From: Gordonia jinghuaiqii
Lineage (GTDB): Bacteria; Actinomycetota; Actinomycetes; Mycobacteriales; Mycobacteriaceae
DNA length: 64,000 bases
Assembly: GCF_014041935.1 (NCBI RefSeq)
Contig: NZ_CP059491.1
Coordinates: 4,774,001 to 4,838,000, forward strand
Direction of reading: 5' to 3'
Shown here: positions 34,451 to 44,043 of the stretch, in pieces
Position numbering within the stretch: the stretch's first letter is position 1
Layout: the number at the start of each line of letters is the position of its first letter
Position numbers and translations under genes: made by a program
Notes under the pieces: model-generated
Seen by the model: only the letters and a program-made list of their open reading frames with translations
What the model was told of the DNA's origin: nothing
Databases searched by the model: none

Positions 34451-36469
34451 ATGGAGCGCGTGACTGCATCGCATACCGACCTCAACTCCGGACTGGACCT
34501 CGAGTGGGTCGACGATTCCGTCCGCATCCAGGACGATCTGTTCACCCACGTCAACGGCAAGTGGCTCCGGTCGCACGTCATCCCCGACGACCGCTCCGTC
34601 GACGGCGCCTTCCACGTACTGCGCGACAACTCCGAGGAGAACGTGCGCGACATCATCACCGAGTGCGCGGCGTCGAGCCCGGTGAGCGGTTCGGACGAAC
34701 AGAAGATCGGCGATCTGTACGCGTCGTTCATGGACACCGACCACATCGAGGCCCTCGGAATCGGGCCGATCACCGGCGAACTGGAGAAGATCGCCGCCAT
34801 CGACTCCGTCGACGCGTTCGCCCGACGCATCGGACGGTTGCAGCGACACGGCACCGGCGGCCTGTTCGGTTACTACGTCGACACCGACGCCAAGCAGTCC
34901 GACCGCTATCTCGTGCACATCACGCAGTCCGGTCTCGGGTTGCCCGATGAGTCCTACTACCGAGAGGACAAGCACGCCTCGACGCGGACGGCCTACGTCG
35001 CACATGTGGAGCGGATGTTCGCACTCGCCGGCTTCGACGATGCCGCAGCGCGTGCCGCGACCATCCTCGACCTCGAGACCGCGATCGCCGCCGAGCACTG
35101 GGATGTCGTACGACGCCGCGACGCCGAGCTCACCTACAACCTCATGTCGCTGGACGAATTCACTTCCGCTGCAGCCGGATTCCCGATCGGTGAGTGGTTC
35201 GGCGGATTGGGCACCACCGGCGACACGACGTTCGCCGAGGTCGTCGTGGCGCAGCCGTCCTTCGTCTCCGGCGTCGCCGCGCTCCTCACCTCCCGCCCGC
35301 TGGAGGAGTGGAAGACCTGGCTGACGTGGCGTCTGCTGCGCGCCGCTGCGGCGTACCTGTCGTCGCCGTTCGTCGACGAGAGTTTCGACTTCTACGGCCG
35401 CACTCTCACCGGTGCGGAAGCCAACCGCGACCGCTGGAAGCGCGGCGTCGGTTTCGTCGAAGGTGCGATGGGCTTCGCGGTCGGCAAACTCTATGTGGCC
35501 AAGCATTTCCCGCCCGAGGCCAAGGCCCGGATGGACGAGCTGATCGCCAACCTGGTGGAGGCCTACCGCCGCAACATCTCCGACCTGCCGTGGATGACGC
35601 CCGCCACGCGGGAGAAGGCGCTGATCAAGCTCGGCAAGTTCACCCCGAAGATCGGGTACCCGGCCAAGTGGCGTGACTACGGTGCCCTGAGTGTCGATCG
35701 TGGCGACCTGATCGGGAACGTCGCTCGCGCTTCGTCATTCGAGCAGGATCGCGAGTTCGCGAAGATCGGCGGCCCGGTCGATCACGACGAGTGGTTCATG
35801 ACGCCGCAGACGGTCAACGCCTACTACAACCCCGGAATGAACGAGATCGTCTTCCCCGCCGCGATCCTGCAGCCGCCGTTCTTCGACCCCGACGCCGACG
35901 ACGCCGTCAACTACGGTGGCATCGGTGCGGTCATCGGACACGAGATCGGGCACGGCTTCGACGACCAGGGCGCCAAGTACGACGGCGACGGCAACCTGGT
36001 GGACTGGTGGACCGACACCGACCGTGCCGAGTTCTCCTCGCGCACACGCAAGCTCATCGACCAGTACGGAGAGTTCACCCCGACCGGACTCGATCCCGAA
36101 TACAAGGTCAACGGGGAGTTCACGATCGGTGAGAACATCGGCGACCTCGGCGGACTGTCGATCGGGCTCGTCGCCTACCAGATCTCGAACGAGGGCGGCG
36201 CGAACGGGACCGATTCTCCAGGTCAGGAGCCGCCGGTCATCGACGGCCTGACCGGTGTCCAGCGCGTGTTCTTCAGCTGGGCACAGATCTGGCGCACCAA
36301 GACCCGTGACGCCGAGGCGATCCGGCGCCTGTCGATCGATCCGCATTCGCCGCCGGAGTTCCGCTGCAACGGCGTCGTGCGCAACATGGACGCGTTCTAC
36401 GAGGCCTTCGATGTGAAGCCCGGTGACGCCCTGTATCTCGAAGAGGCACAACGCGTCCGGATCTGGTGA
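34451..36469 (+). CDS. M13-family zinc metallopeptidase (Zmp1/PepO/neprilysin-like)
   Basis: 672 residues from ATG 34451 (GTG 34460 is alternative). N-terminal Peptidase_M13_N domain (residues ~25-410) and the C-terminal catalytic domain with VNAYYNPGMNEIVFPAAILQ, the zinc site H497-E498-IG-H501 and third ligand E561 in GENIGDLGGL. No signal peptide is apparent, as in mycobacterial Zmp1 (Rv0198c, 663 residues), which is exported without a classical signal and affects inflammasome activation. Overlaps the next gene by 4 nt. Confidence 0.93.
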   Translation: MERVTASHTDLNSGLDLEWVDDSVRIQDDLFTHVNGKWLRSHVIPDDRSVDGAFHVLRDNSEENVRDIITECAASSPVSGSDEQKIGDLYASFMDTDHIEALGIGPITGELEKIAAIDSVDAFARRIGRLQRHGTGGLFGYYVDTDAKQSDRYLVHITQSGLGLPDESYYREDKHASTRTAYVAHVERMFALAGFDDAAARAATILDLETAIAAEHWDVVRRRDAELTYNLMSLDEFTSAAAGFPIGEWFGGLGTTGDTTFAEVVVAQPSFVSGVAALLTSRPLEEWKTWLTWRLLRAAAAYLSSPFVDESFDFYGRTLTGAEANRDRWKRGVGFVEGAMGFAVGKLYVAKHFPPEAKARMDELIANLVEAYRRNISDLPWMTPATREKALIKLGKFTPKIGYPAKWRDYGALSVDRGDLIGNVARASSFEQDREFAKIGGPVDHDEWFMTPQTVNAYYNPGMNEIVFPAAILQPPFFDPDADDAVNYGGIGAVIGHEIGHGFDDQGAKYDGDGNLVDWWTDTDRAEFSSRTRKLIDQYGEFTPTGLDPEYKVNGEFTIGENIGDLGGLSIGLVAYQISNEGGANGTDSPGQEPPVIDGLTGVQRVFFSWAQIWRTKTRDAEAIRRLSIDPHSPPEFRCNGVVRNMDAFYEAFDVKPGDALYLEEAQRVRIW

Positions 36470-37044
36470 CCGAGATGTCCGACGCCGGCCGCGAATCCAC
36501 CCAACCGGAACCGCAGCCGGCGTCGGGCACGGCGCAGCTGGGGCTGGCCGGGGGCAGAGACCTCACCCTCGCCCTACTCCGCCCCATCGGCGCGGCGATC
36601 GTACTGCTCAGCGGCTACTTCCTGCTGCCCATCAACAAGGCGAATGACGCCAACTACCTCGGGTTGCTGATCGGCGGCCTTCTGTTGACGTCGTTCTGCG
36701 TGTGGGAGGTTCGCAGGTTCGCCCGCTCCAACCGTCCGGTGGCGACCGCCATGGAGATGCTGGTGGCGCTGGCGAGCTTCTACGTCGTCGCGTTCGCCAC
36801 CACGTACTTCCTCTTCTCCGAGTACGACACGGGCAGCTTCAACGCAGGCCTCACCCGCGTCGACGCTCTCTACTTCTGCCTCACCGTCTTCACCACAACG
36901 GGTTTCGGCGACATCGCACCGGACTCGCAGGGCGCGCGCATCGCGGTGTCGATCCAGATGGCGAGCACCCTGGTGCTCCTCGGTCTCGGACTGCGGTTCC
37001 TCAACCTGCTGATCACCCAGCGACGCCAGGCCACCGGAGGGTGA
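36466..37044 (+). CDS. small membrane protein with a K+-channel-like pore motif
   Basis: 192 residues from GTG 36466 (GTGA overlap with the protease stop; ATG 36475 possible). Four spans: GAAIVLLSGYFLLPI, YLGLLIGGLLLTSFCVW, ALASFYVVAFATTYFLF and a last one after the pore. The stretch DALYFCLTVFTTTGFGDIAP is a pore helix plus filter of the TVGYGD type, here TTGFGD, so a 2TM (Ion_trans_2) channel preceded by two extra spans. No regulatory domain is attached. Coupled to the protease, which suggests co-regulation only. Confidence 0.8.
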   Translation: MTEMSDAGRESTQPEPQPASGTAQLGLAGGRDLTLALLRPIGAAIVLLSGYFLLPINKANDANYLGLLIGGLLLTSFCVWEVRRFARSNRPVATAMEMLVALASFYVVAFATTYFLFSEYDTGSFNAGLTRVDALYFCLTVFTTTGFGDIAPDSQGARIAVSIQMASTLVLLGLGLRFLNLLITQRRQATGG

Positions 37045-37096
37045 CCTGGCGTCATCGGTCGTCCCCGGCCGATCGGCCGGGGAGTCGAGGGAGCGC

Positions 37097-38224
37097 TCAG
37101 TAGTCGTCGTCGCCGTAGACGATCATGCCGCGGATGTTGTTGCCCGCCAGCATGTCGTCGTAGGCCTCGTTGATCTGGTCGAGCCGGTAGGTGTTGGTGA
37201 CCAGATCGCTGAGATTGAGCTTGCCCGCGCGGTATTCGTTGAGCAGCGCCGGGACCTGGGTGCGCGGGCTCGCGCCACCGAAGATCGCGCCCTGGACCCG
37301 CTTCTGCATCAGCGTCAGGTCGAACAGGTTCATCTGCGCGTCCATCGAGGCGAAGTTGCCCATACCCACGACGACGACCTGCCCGCCCTTGCCGGTCAGT
37401 GCCAGCGCGGGGGCGATCATCGAACCGTCGATCTCGCCGACGGTCAGGATGGTGGTGTTGGCCATCTTGCCCCAGGTGATGTCGCCGATGGACTCCAGCG
37501 CCGCTTCCATGGACGCGAAGGTGTGTGTCGCACCGAGCTTTTCGGCCATCTGGAGCTTGAAGGGCACCGGGTCGACGGCGATGACGTGGCGTGCGCCCGC
37601 AGCCGCGGCCCCCTGGACCGAGTTGATGCCGACACCACCGATGCCGACCACGACCACCGTGTCACCGGCATGCGTGCCGCCGATCTCCACGGCCGAGCCC
37701 CAACCGGTTGCGACACCGCAGCCGAGGAGCGCGGCGGCCTGCAGGGGGATGTCGTCCTCGATCTTGACCAGTGAGGCCTGATTGACGGTGATGTATGGCG
37801 CGAACGTACCCAGCATGCACATCTGCACCAGCGGTTGCCCGTCGGAGGTGTGCGCCCGGTGCGTGTCGTCGGAGATCGACAGTCCGGTCAGCAGCCGCGC
37901 ACCCTCGTCGCAGATGTTCTGCTGACCGCGCGAACACGGCTCACAGGTTCCGCAGGCGGGTATGAACGCGGTGACGACGTGGTCGCCTTCCTTGAGGCGG
38001 GTCACGCCCGGGCCCACCTTGGTCACCACGCCGGCGCCCTCGTGCCCGCCGAGCACGGGCATCGGCGCCGGGCTGTCACCGGTGCGCAGATGATGGTCGG
38101 AGTGGCACAGACCCGAGCTCACGAGCTTGACCTGAACCTCACCCGCGACCGGATCACCGAGTTCGAACTCCTCGATCTTCCAGTCTTCGCCCGGATTCCG
38201 CAGAACTGCACCCTTGGTCTTCAC
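37097..38224 (-). CDS. NDMA-dependent (mycofactocin-type) zinc alcohol dehydrogenase
   Basis: 375 residues, same length as AdhB (Rv0761c). Catalytic zinc ligands C-H-S-D in SGLCHSDHHLRTGD and GGHEGAGVV; structural zinc cysteines in ACGTCEPCSRGQQNIC; Rossmann VVVVGIGGVGINSVQGA. The insertion LLTGLSISDDTHRAHTSDGQ and the C-terminal NIRGMIVYGDDDY are marks of the nicotinoprotein NDMA-dependent group, whose tightly bound NAD is thought to be reoxidised through mycofactocin. No mycofactocin genes are in the window. It is divergent from the MMPL gene across 240 bp. Confidence 0.88.
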   Translation of the reverse strand: MKTKGAVLRNPGEDWKIEEFELGDPVAGEVQVKLVSSGLCHSDHHLRTGDSPAPMPVLGGHEGAGVVTKVGPGVTRLKEGDHVVTAFIPACGTCEPCSRGQQNICDEGARLLTGLSISDDTHRAHTSDGQPLVQMCMLGTFAPYITVNQASLVKIEDDIPLQAAALLGCGVATGWGSAVEIGGTHAGDTVVVVGIGGVGINSVQGAAAAGARHVIAVDPVPFKLQMAEKLGATHTFASMEAALESIGDITWGKMANTTILTVGEIDGSMIAPALALTGKGGQVVVVGMGNFASMDAQMNLFDLTLMQKRVQGAIFGGASPRTQVPALLNEYRAGKLNLSDLVTNTYRLDQINEAYDDMLAGNNIRGMIVYGDDDY

Positions 38225-38464
38225 ATGTGCTCCCTTGCTCGTGCCACCCCGATCCCGGGGCGCTAAATATCGCCATCTGCTAATGCGATGTATGTCACAT
38301 GTTGGTGGACCGGGCCGGTCCCGCGCAGCCGATTCGCATGATCCACGTCACCCGTTTGCCGGCGGGCCATCCGTCCGGGCGAGGGCACCGAATCTGCCCA
38401 CATGCAGCCACCGTCTTCCCGCCCCTCGCCCGTACGCGGACCTGCAGCGTGCAACGATGAGGGC

Positions 38465-40624
38465 ATGCCGGACAAGACCGTTTCGAGTCCCCGTCCCACT
38501 CACAAGCTGCGCTGGCTGATCCCGGCGCTCCTGCTGCTCGGCTGGCTGATCGTCGGCGGTGTGACCGGACCGTTCGCCGGCAAACTGGCGAGCGTCGCGA
38601 GCAACGACAACAGCACCTTCCTGCCGGCATCCGCCGAGTCGACGCAGGTCCAGAAGCTGCTCGCCGAGTTCCAGGACACCGACGAGATCCCGGCGATCGT
38701 CATCGCCGAGCGGTCCGGCGGCATCACGCCCGGCGATCTCGAGTTCCTCAGCACCACCACCTCATCGCTGACCGGGAAGCCCGGCTTCGGCGCGGCGGCC
38801 TCGCCGCCGATCCCCTCCGAGGACGGTCAGGCGGCGCAGCTGTTCCTGCCGATCTCCACCGAGGGTGAGCCCGCCGACACCGTCGAGGTGTTGCGCGAGG
38901 CCCTGGCCGACCCGCCGTCGGGGCTGACCGTCGCGGTCACCGGCCCCGCCGGCCAGGTCGCCGACCTCGGCGAGGCCTTCGCCGGCATCGACGGCCTGCT
39001 GCTGCTCGTGGCCGGCACCGTGGTGATCCTGATCCTGATCGTCGTCTACCGCAGTCCGATCCTGCCGTTCGTGGTCCTGATCTCCGCGGTGTTCGCACTC
39101 GGTCTCGCCTCGGGCCTGGTCTACTTCCTCACCAAACAGGGCATCCTCGACCTCAACGGGCAGAGCCAGGGCATCCTGTTCATCCTGGTTTTCGGCGCCG
39201 CCACGGATTACGCGCTGCTACTCGTCTCCAGATATCGAGAAGAGCTGATAGCCGCCGAGGACAAATACGCGGCCATCACACAGGCCTGGCGCGCGACGAT
39301 CGAACCGGTCGCCGCTTCGGCGGGTACGGTCATCGCCGGCGTCCTGTGCCTGCTGCTGTCCGATCTGAACTCCAACAAGAGCCTGGGCCCGGTGGCCGCC
39401 ATCGGCATCGTCGCGTCGTTCCTGGCGTCGATGACGTTCCTGCCCGCGGCCCTGGCGCTGCTCGGCCGCACTGCGTTCTGGCCGCTGAAGCCCAAGTACG
39501 CGCCCGACGCCTCGGCCGACGGCGGCGCCACCCACCGGCTGTGGAAGCGCATCGCCGACCGCGTGGCCGCCAGGCCTCGCGCCATCTGGGCGGGCACGCT
39601 GATCCTGCTGCTCATCGGCGCCGCCTTCGCGCCCATGTTCAAGGCCGACGGTATCGCCTCGACCGACTTCTTCATGGGCACCGTCGAATCCGTCGAGGGC
39701 GCCGAGATCCAAGCCGAACACTTCGACGCGGGCAGTGGCGCGCCCACCTACATCATCACCGATCAGGGCAACGCCACCGCGGTGCTCGAGAAGGTCCGGT
39801 CCACCGATGGTGTCGCCTCGGCCGAGGTGCTCACCGAGGGCGACAACCCGGTCGTGCACGACGGGAAGGTCGCGATCACCGCGACTCTCACCGACAACGC
39901 CGACTCGCTGGCCGCCCAGGACACGGTCACCGACATCCGAAACGCGGTCGGTGACGTCCCGGACGCCGACGCCATCGTCGGCGGCACCACCGCCATCGAC
40001 CTCGACACCCGCGAGACGTCGATCCACGACCGCAACCTGATCATCCCGATCGTCCTGATCGTGGTCTTCGTGATCCTCGTGGCACTGCTGCGCAGCATCG
40101 TCGCGCCCGCCATCCTGCTCGCCACGACGGTGCTGTCGTTCGCGACGACCCTGGGCGTCGCAGCATTGTTGTTCAACGGTCCGTTCGGCTTCCCCGGAGC
40201 CGATCCGGTGGTTCCGCTGTTCGCCTTCGTCTTCCTCGTCGCGCTCGGGATCGACTACAACATCTTCCTGATGACTCGCGTACGGGAGGAGGCGTTGCGG
40301 CACGGGACCCGCCTGGGCATGATCCGGGGCCTCACCGCCACGGGCGGCGTCATCACCTCGGCCGGTGTCGTGCTCGCCGCGACCTTCGCCGCGCTCGCGG
40401 TCATCCCGCTGCTGTTCCTGGCACAGGTGGCGTTCCTCGTCGCCTTCGGCGTCCTCATCGACACGCTGATCGTGCGGACACTGCTGGTACCGGCCCTCAC
40501 CCTCGACATCGGCAAGCGGATCTGGTGGCCGAGCGCACTCGCCAGATCCGACCCGTCGCCGGTAAATGGCTCTGCGACAACGGAGTTGGCCGATTCCACG
40601 ACTGCCCAACCTGGAAAGGGTTAG
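38465..40624 (+). CDS. MMPL/RND-superfamily transporter (short, YdfJ-like)
   Basis: 719 residues from ATG 38465 (gatgaggg upstream). Two repeats of six spans with the Asp-Tyr signatures in [19 protein letters not shown] and [20 protein letters not shown]. Porter loops are short, unlike MmpL3, and there is no long tail. Such proteins, common in actinomycetes, are proton-driven exporters of antibiotics, lipids or other hydrophobic compounds. R2lox follows 43 bp downstream on the same strand, so it may share a transcript. Confidence 0.9.
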   Translation: MPDKTVSSPRPTHKLRWLIPALLLLGWLIVGGVTGPFAGKLASVASNDNSTFLPASAESTQVQKLLAEFQDTDEIPAIVIAERSGGITPGDLEFLSTTTSSLTGKPGFGAAASPPIPSEDGQAAQLFLPISTEGEPADTVEVLREALADPPSGLTVAVTGPAGQVADLGEAFAGIDGLLLLVAGTVVILILIVVYRSPILPFVVLISAVFALGLASGLVYFLTKQGILDLNGQSQGILFILVFGAATDYALLLVSRYREELIAAEDKYAAITQAWRATIEPVAASAGTVIAGVLCLLLSDLNSNKSLGPVAAIGIVASFLASMTFLPAALALLGRTAFWPLKPKYAPDASADGGATHRLWKRIADRVAARPRAIWAGTLILLLIGAAFAPMFKADGIASTDFFMGTVESVEGAEIQAEHFDAGSGAPTYIITDQGNATAVLEKVRSTDGVASAEVLTEGDNPVVHDGKVAITATLTDNADSLAAQDTVTDIRNAVGDVPDADAIVGGTTAIDLDTRETSIHDRNLIIPIVLIVVFVILVALLRSIVAPAILLATTVLSFATTLGVAALLFNGPFGFPGADPVVPLFAFVFLVALGIDYNIFLMTRVREEALRHGTRLGMIRGLTATGGVITSAGVVLAATFAALAVIPLLFLAQVAFLVAFGVLIDTLIVRTLLVPALTLDIGKRIWWPSALARSDPSPVNGSATTELADSTTAQPGKG

Positions 40625-40667
40625 CGTCGGGGTATTCCCACTTCCCGAGTGTCTGGCTGGTGATCCC

Positions 40668-41624
40668 ATGACTGTGATCGAACACAAAGCAGAAGGCCGC
40701 CAGGACTTCTCGTCGTTGCGACAAGGCGGTCTCAACTGGGACTCATTTCCGTTGCGGCTCTTCATCAAAGGCAACTCCCGCTTCTGGGACCCGATGGCCA
40801 TCGACTTCTCCCAGGACGCGCAGGACTGGGTGGAGCTCACCGACGAACAGCGGCGCAGCGCCACCTATCTCGTGAGTCAGTTCATCGCCGGCGAGGAGGC
40901 GGTGACCCAGGACATCCAGCCGTTCATGAAGGCGATGGCCTCCGAGGGCCGGTTCGGCGACGAGATGTACCTCTCGCAGTTCTGCTTCGAAGAGGCCAAA
41001 CACACTCAGGTGTTCCGCATGTGGATGGACGCCGTCGGCCTCACCGGCGACCTGCAGTCGTTCGTCGCCGAGAATCCCTTCTATCGTCGGCTCTTCTACG
41101 AGGAGCTCCCCGCGTCGCTGCACGCCCTCGATCACGACCCGTCGCCGCGGAGGCAGATCCGCGCCAGCGTCACCTACAACCACGTCATCGAGGGCAGCCT
41201 CGCGCTGACCGGCTATCACGCCTGGCAGAAGGTCTGCACCCGTTACGGCATCTTCCCCGGCATGCAGAAGCTCATCCGGTTCATCGGTGACGACGAGCGC
41301 CGCCACATGGCGTGGGGTACCTTCACGTGCCGTCGGCATGTGGCAGCCGACGACTCGCTCTGGGACGCCGTCGGCGAACGCATGAACGAGCTGCTCCCGC
41401 TGGCACTGGGCATGATCGACTGGGTCGACCAGCAGTTCGACGAACAGCCCTTCGGCCTCGACAACGACGAGTTCCTCGCCTACGCCGCCGACCGCGCCAA
41501 CCGTCGGCTCTCGGCGATCGAATCGGCCCGCGGACGCCCGGTCGCCGAGATCGACCTCGACTATTCGCCCGAGGTCCTCGAGGAAGAGTTCGGCGCGGAC
41601 GACGCGGTCAGGTTGCAGACCTGA
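40668..41624 (+). CDS. R2-like ligand-binding oxidase (R2lox, Rv0233-type)
   Basis: 318 residues from ATG 40668. Ferritin-like fold related to ribonucleotide reductase R2, binding a Mn/Fe centre and a fatty-acid-like ligand. Ligand motifs are present: [14 protein letters not shown] (Glu plus the Val that forms the Val-Tyr crosslink in known R2lox), [15 protein letters not shown] (ExxH), [18 protein letters not shown] (crosslink Tyr and Glu), [13 protein letters not shown] (ExxH). The R2 radical-transfer Tyr/Trp chain is not conserved, so it is not NrdF/NrdB. Substrate unknown in the family; the upstream exporter may handle its product. Confidence 0.92.
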   Translation: MTVIEHKAEGRQDFSSLRQGGLNWDSFPLRLFIKGNSRFWDPMAIDFSQDAQDWVELTDEQRRSATYLVSQFIAGEEAVTQDIQPFMKAMASEGRFGDEMYLSQFCFEEAKHTQVFRMWMDAVGLTGDLQSFVAENPFYRRLFYEELPASLHALDHDPSPRRQIRASVTYNHVIEGSLALTGYHAWQKVCTRYGIFPGMQKLIRFIGDDERRHMAWGTFTCRRHVAADDSLWDAVGERMNELLPLALGMIDWVDQQFDEQPFGLDNDEFLAYAADRANRRLSAIESARGRPVAEIDLDYSPEVLEEEFGADDAVRLQT

Positions 41625-41635
41625 ACTGAGCCCGC

Positions 41636-41684
41636 CGCTGGTTGAGCAGGTGAGGAGCGAAGCGACGAGCCGTGTCGAAACCAC
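41636..41684. repeat. dispersed intergenic repeat of the kind seen in Gordonia
   Basis: On the minus strand it reads gtggtttcgacacggctcgt and continues through a cgcttcgctcctcacc core to caaccagc. From memory, sequences of this form are scattered in many intergenic regions of Gordonia and related genomes. It sits between the convergent ends of R2lox and the ABC importer and may act in termination. Confidence 0.5.
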
Positions 41685-41708
41685 CTGGTGACTCGACACC
41701 GCAGGCCA

Positions 41709-42371
41709 TCACGCCCTGTTCGCGTCGAGGTCGACGAGCCGCGAACTCCGTGCTTCCACCAGCCGGCGGTTGTGGCTGACCAGCACCATCCCGGCGCCGT
41801 CGTCGACCATGTCCTGAAGCAGTGCGATCACCCCGCGCGCGGAGACGGGGTCGAGCATGGCGATCGGTTCGTCGCACAACACGAATCGAGGGGCCTGCAC
41901 CACCAGCCGGCCGAGGCACGCGCGTTGCAGCTGGCCGTCGCTGACCTGTGCCGGGTAGCGGTCGAGGAGCGCGGGGTCGAGTCCCACCTTCCGCGCGACC
42001 GAGCCCACGTCACAGGTACGTCGCGAGATGGCGGCCGGCTCGGCAACGATTCGCCGCAGAGTCCAGCGAGGGTTGGTGACCAGTCGCGGGTGCTGGGCGA
42101 GCAGGCCGATGTCCCCGGCCGCCCGACGATTCCCGGGTGGCCGACATCCCTGCCGGTCGACGCTGCCCGCGGCCGGCGGGACGAGTCCGGCGAGGATGCG
42201 CAGCAGCGTCGTCTTGCCACTGCCCGATCGTCCGACGACACCGGTGATGGACCCCGACTCCACCGATACGTCGAGGCCGGCGAACACCTCGGTCTCGCCG
42301 TATCGCGCGCTCAGCCCGGTGCCCACCAGGGCGCCGGAGCCGAGGATGCGACCGGTTTCGGAGGTCGTCAC
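41709..42371 (-). CDS. ABC importer ATPase 2 (Nik/Dpp type)
   Basis: 220 residues from GTG 42371, which overlaps the previous stop by 4 nt. Walker A VVGRSGSGKTTLLRIL, Walker B FVLCDEPIAMLD and H-loop VLVSHNRRLVE are intact; the signature is VSDGQLQRACL, with Ser-Asp-Gly replacing the usual LSGGQ. It lacks the C-terminal oligopeptide/dipeptide extension common in DppF, which is more like NikE. Last gene of the importer operon. Confidence 0.85.
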   Translation of the reverse strand: MTTSETGRILGSGALVGTGLSARYGETEVFAGLDVSVESGSITGVVGRSGSGKTTLLRILAGLVPPAAGSVDRQGCRPPGNRRAAGDIGLLAQHPRLVTNPRWTLRRIVAEPAAISRRTCDVGSVARKVGLDPALLDRYPAQVSDGQLQRACLGRLVVQAPRFVLCDEPIAMLDPVSARGVIALLQDMVDDGAGMVLVSHNRRLVEARSSRLVDLDANRA

Positions 42372-43135
42372 GACGCCTCCAGGAAGAACTCGGCGACGTA
42401 GGGATCGTCGGACCGGAGGATGTCGGCCGGTTCGCGGTGTTCGACGATCCGTCCGGCGCGCATCACCGCGATCGAGTGGCACCCCCGGCGCAACGCCGCG
42501 ATGTCATGGGTGATGACGAGCACGGCGGCGCCGTTGCCCGCCGACTCGGCGAGGAGGTCCCAGATCCCGGCGGCGAGGTCGGGGTCGAGTGCGGAGGTGG
42601 GCTCGTCGGCGACGATCACCTCCGGGTCGCCGGCCATCGCGGCAGCGATCGCAGCCCGCTGGGCCATGCCGCCGGAGAGTTCGTGCGGAAACAGATCCAG
42701 CGCCGAGGGATCGAGGTGAACCCGACGGCACAGCCGGGCAGCGTCGTGGGGACCGTCGAGGGTCGCGATGACCTCGTCGAGCTGGGAGCCGAGGGTGCGC
42801 ACCGGCGTGAACGACGACGCGGCCGACTGCGGCACGAGGCCGACGCGGTGCCCGCGCAGGGCGGCCCAGCGGCGGCCGCTCCCGTCGAGCTCGTCACCGG
42901 TGAGCGCCGCCTCGCCGATCGTCACCGTGCCGAGCGCCGTCGCCCCCGGAGGGAGCAGCCCGCAGAGCGCCGAGGCGACCATCGACTTCCCGCAACCCGA
43001 TTCGCCGACCAGCGCGGTCATCGTTTCGGCAGGGAGATCGACGGTGATGTCGTCGAGTACCCGCACGGCGCTTCGCCTCCACCGCTGCCGGATGTCGATG
43101 TCGACGGTCAGGTGCTCGACCTGCGCGCCGTTCAT
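42368..43135 (-). CDS. ABC importer ATPase 1 (Nik/Dpp type)
   Basis: 255 residues from ATG 43135 (ATGA overlap). Walker A LVGESGCGKSMVASAL, signature ELSGGMAQRAAIAAAM, Walker B VIVADEPTSALD and VLVITHDIAALRRG; the Q-loop LVPQSAASSFTPVRTLGSQL matches the NikD/DppD group. Pairs with the other ATPase to form the heterodimeric motor. Confidence 0.9.
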   Translation of the reverse strand: MNGAQVEHLTVDIDIRQRWRRSAVRVLDDITVDLPAETMTALVGESGCGKSMVASALCGLLPPGATALGTVTIGEAALTGDELDGSGRRWAALRGHRVGLVPQSAASSFTPVRTLGSQLDEVIATLDGPHDAARLCRRVHLDPSALDLFPHELSGGMAQRAAIAAAMAGDPEVIVADEPTSALDPDLAAGIWDLLAESAGNGAAVLVITHDIAALRRGCHSIAVMRAGRIVEHREPADILRSDDPYVAEFFLEAS

Positions 43136-44043
43136 CGCCACACCTCCCCCGCCGGCGGGAGCGATACCCGCCGTAGCGACGACGCCGCCGCAGCGCACGC
43201 GAGCGCGGTGATCATCAGTGCGACACCCGGAACGACGAGCGTCCACCAGGCTCCGGTGAGGACGTCGCCACGTGCCTGACCGAGCAGCGTGCCGAGGCTC
43301 GCCTCGTCCGGCGAGAGTCCCACACCCAGGAACGACAGGGTCGTCTCATGCCAGACCGCATGCGGGAGAAGCACTGTCAACGCGACCAGAACCTGTCCGC
43401 TCACCGCGGGCAGGAGGTGGCGGGTGGCGATGAACGTGCGGGAGGCGCCGGCCAGCCGGGCAGACTCCACCCAACCAGCCGAGGTTGCCTCGAGGAGTTC
43501 GGCACGCACGACGCGGGCGACGGCGGGCCAGTGCGTGAGTGCGATGGAGGCGATGATCGCGACAGGTTCGCCGCGCCACATCGCCGCGATCACCACACCG
43601 ACGACGAGGTGCGGTAGTGCATTGACACCATCGACGACGCGCATCACGATCGCGTCGGCCCAACCGCCCACGGTGACCGACGCGAGGCCGATGACCACGC
43701 CCAGCGCTGTTGCGAGCAGGGCACACGCGATCGCGATGAGCAGGGAGATGCGGAGACCCTCGGCGGTGCGGACGCCCAGGTCGTACCCGGAGTGGTCGGT
43801 GCCCAGCAGCGCCTCACCACCGGGCGCCCGCAACGACTTCGAGAAATCGGCGGTCTGGTCGCCGGCCAGCAGCGGCCAGCCGATCGCGATCAGTGCGACC
43901 GCTCCGAGCACGACCCAGGGCGCGATCATCTTCACGCGGAACGCGATGACGACGCGGCGACTCTCTGTCGCTGCGTCCGGTGACGGCCTGGTCGGTGGCG
44001 GCGTGGTCGGTGGTGCGGCGACGTCTCGTCGCAGGATGGTCAC
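43132..44043 (-). CDS. ABC importer permease 2 (NikC/DppC type)
   Basis: 303 residues from GTG 44043 (GTGA overlap with the other permease). One N-terminal span (APWVVLGAVALIAIGWPLLAG), then LLGTDHSGYDLGVRTAEGLR, the family motif before the core, and the EAA loop ELLEATSAGWVESARLAGAS contacting the ATPase. Five more spans end in LMITALACAAAASSLRRV. Confidence 0.9.
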   Translation of the reverse strand: MTILRRDVAAPPTTPPPTRPSPDAATESRRVVIAFRVKMIAPWVVLGAVALIAIGWPLLAGDQTADFSKSLRAPGGEALLGTDHSGYDLGVRTAEGLRISLLIAIACALLATALGVVIGLASVTVGGWADAIVMRVVDGVNALPHLVVGVVIAAMWRGEPVAIIASIALTHWPAVARVVRAELLEATSAGWVESARLAGASRTFIATRHLLPAVSGQVLVALTVLLPHAVWHETTLSFLGVGLSPDEASLGTLLGQARGDVLTGAWWTLVVPGVALMITALACAAAASSLRRVSLPPAGEVWR

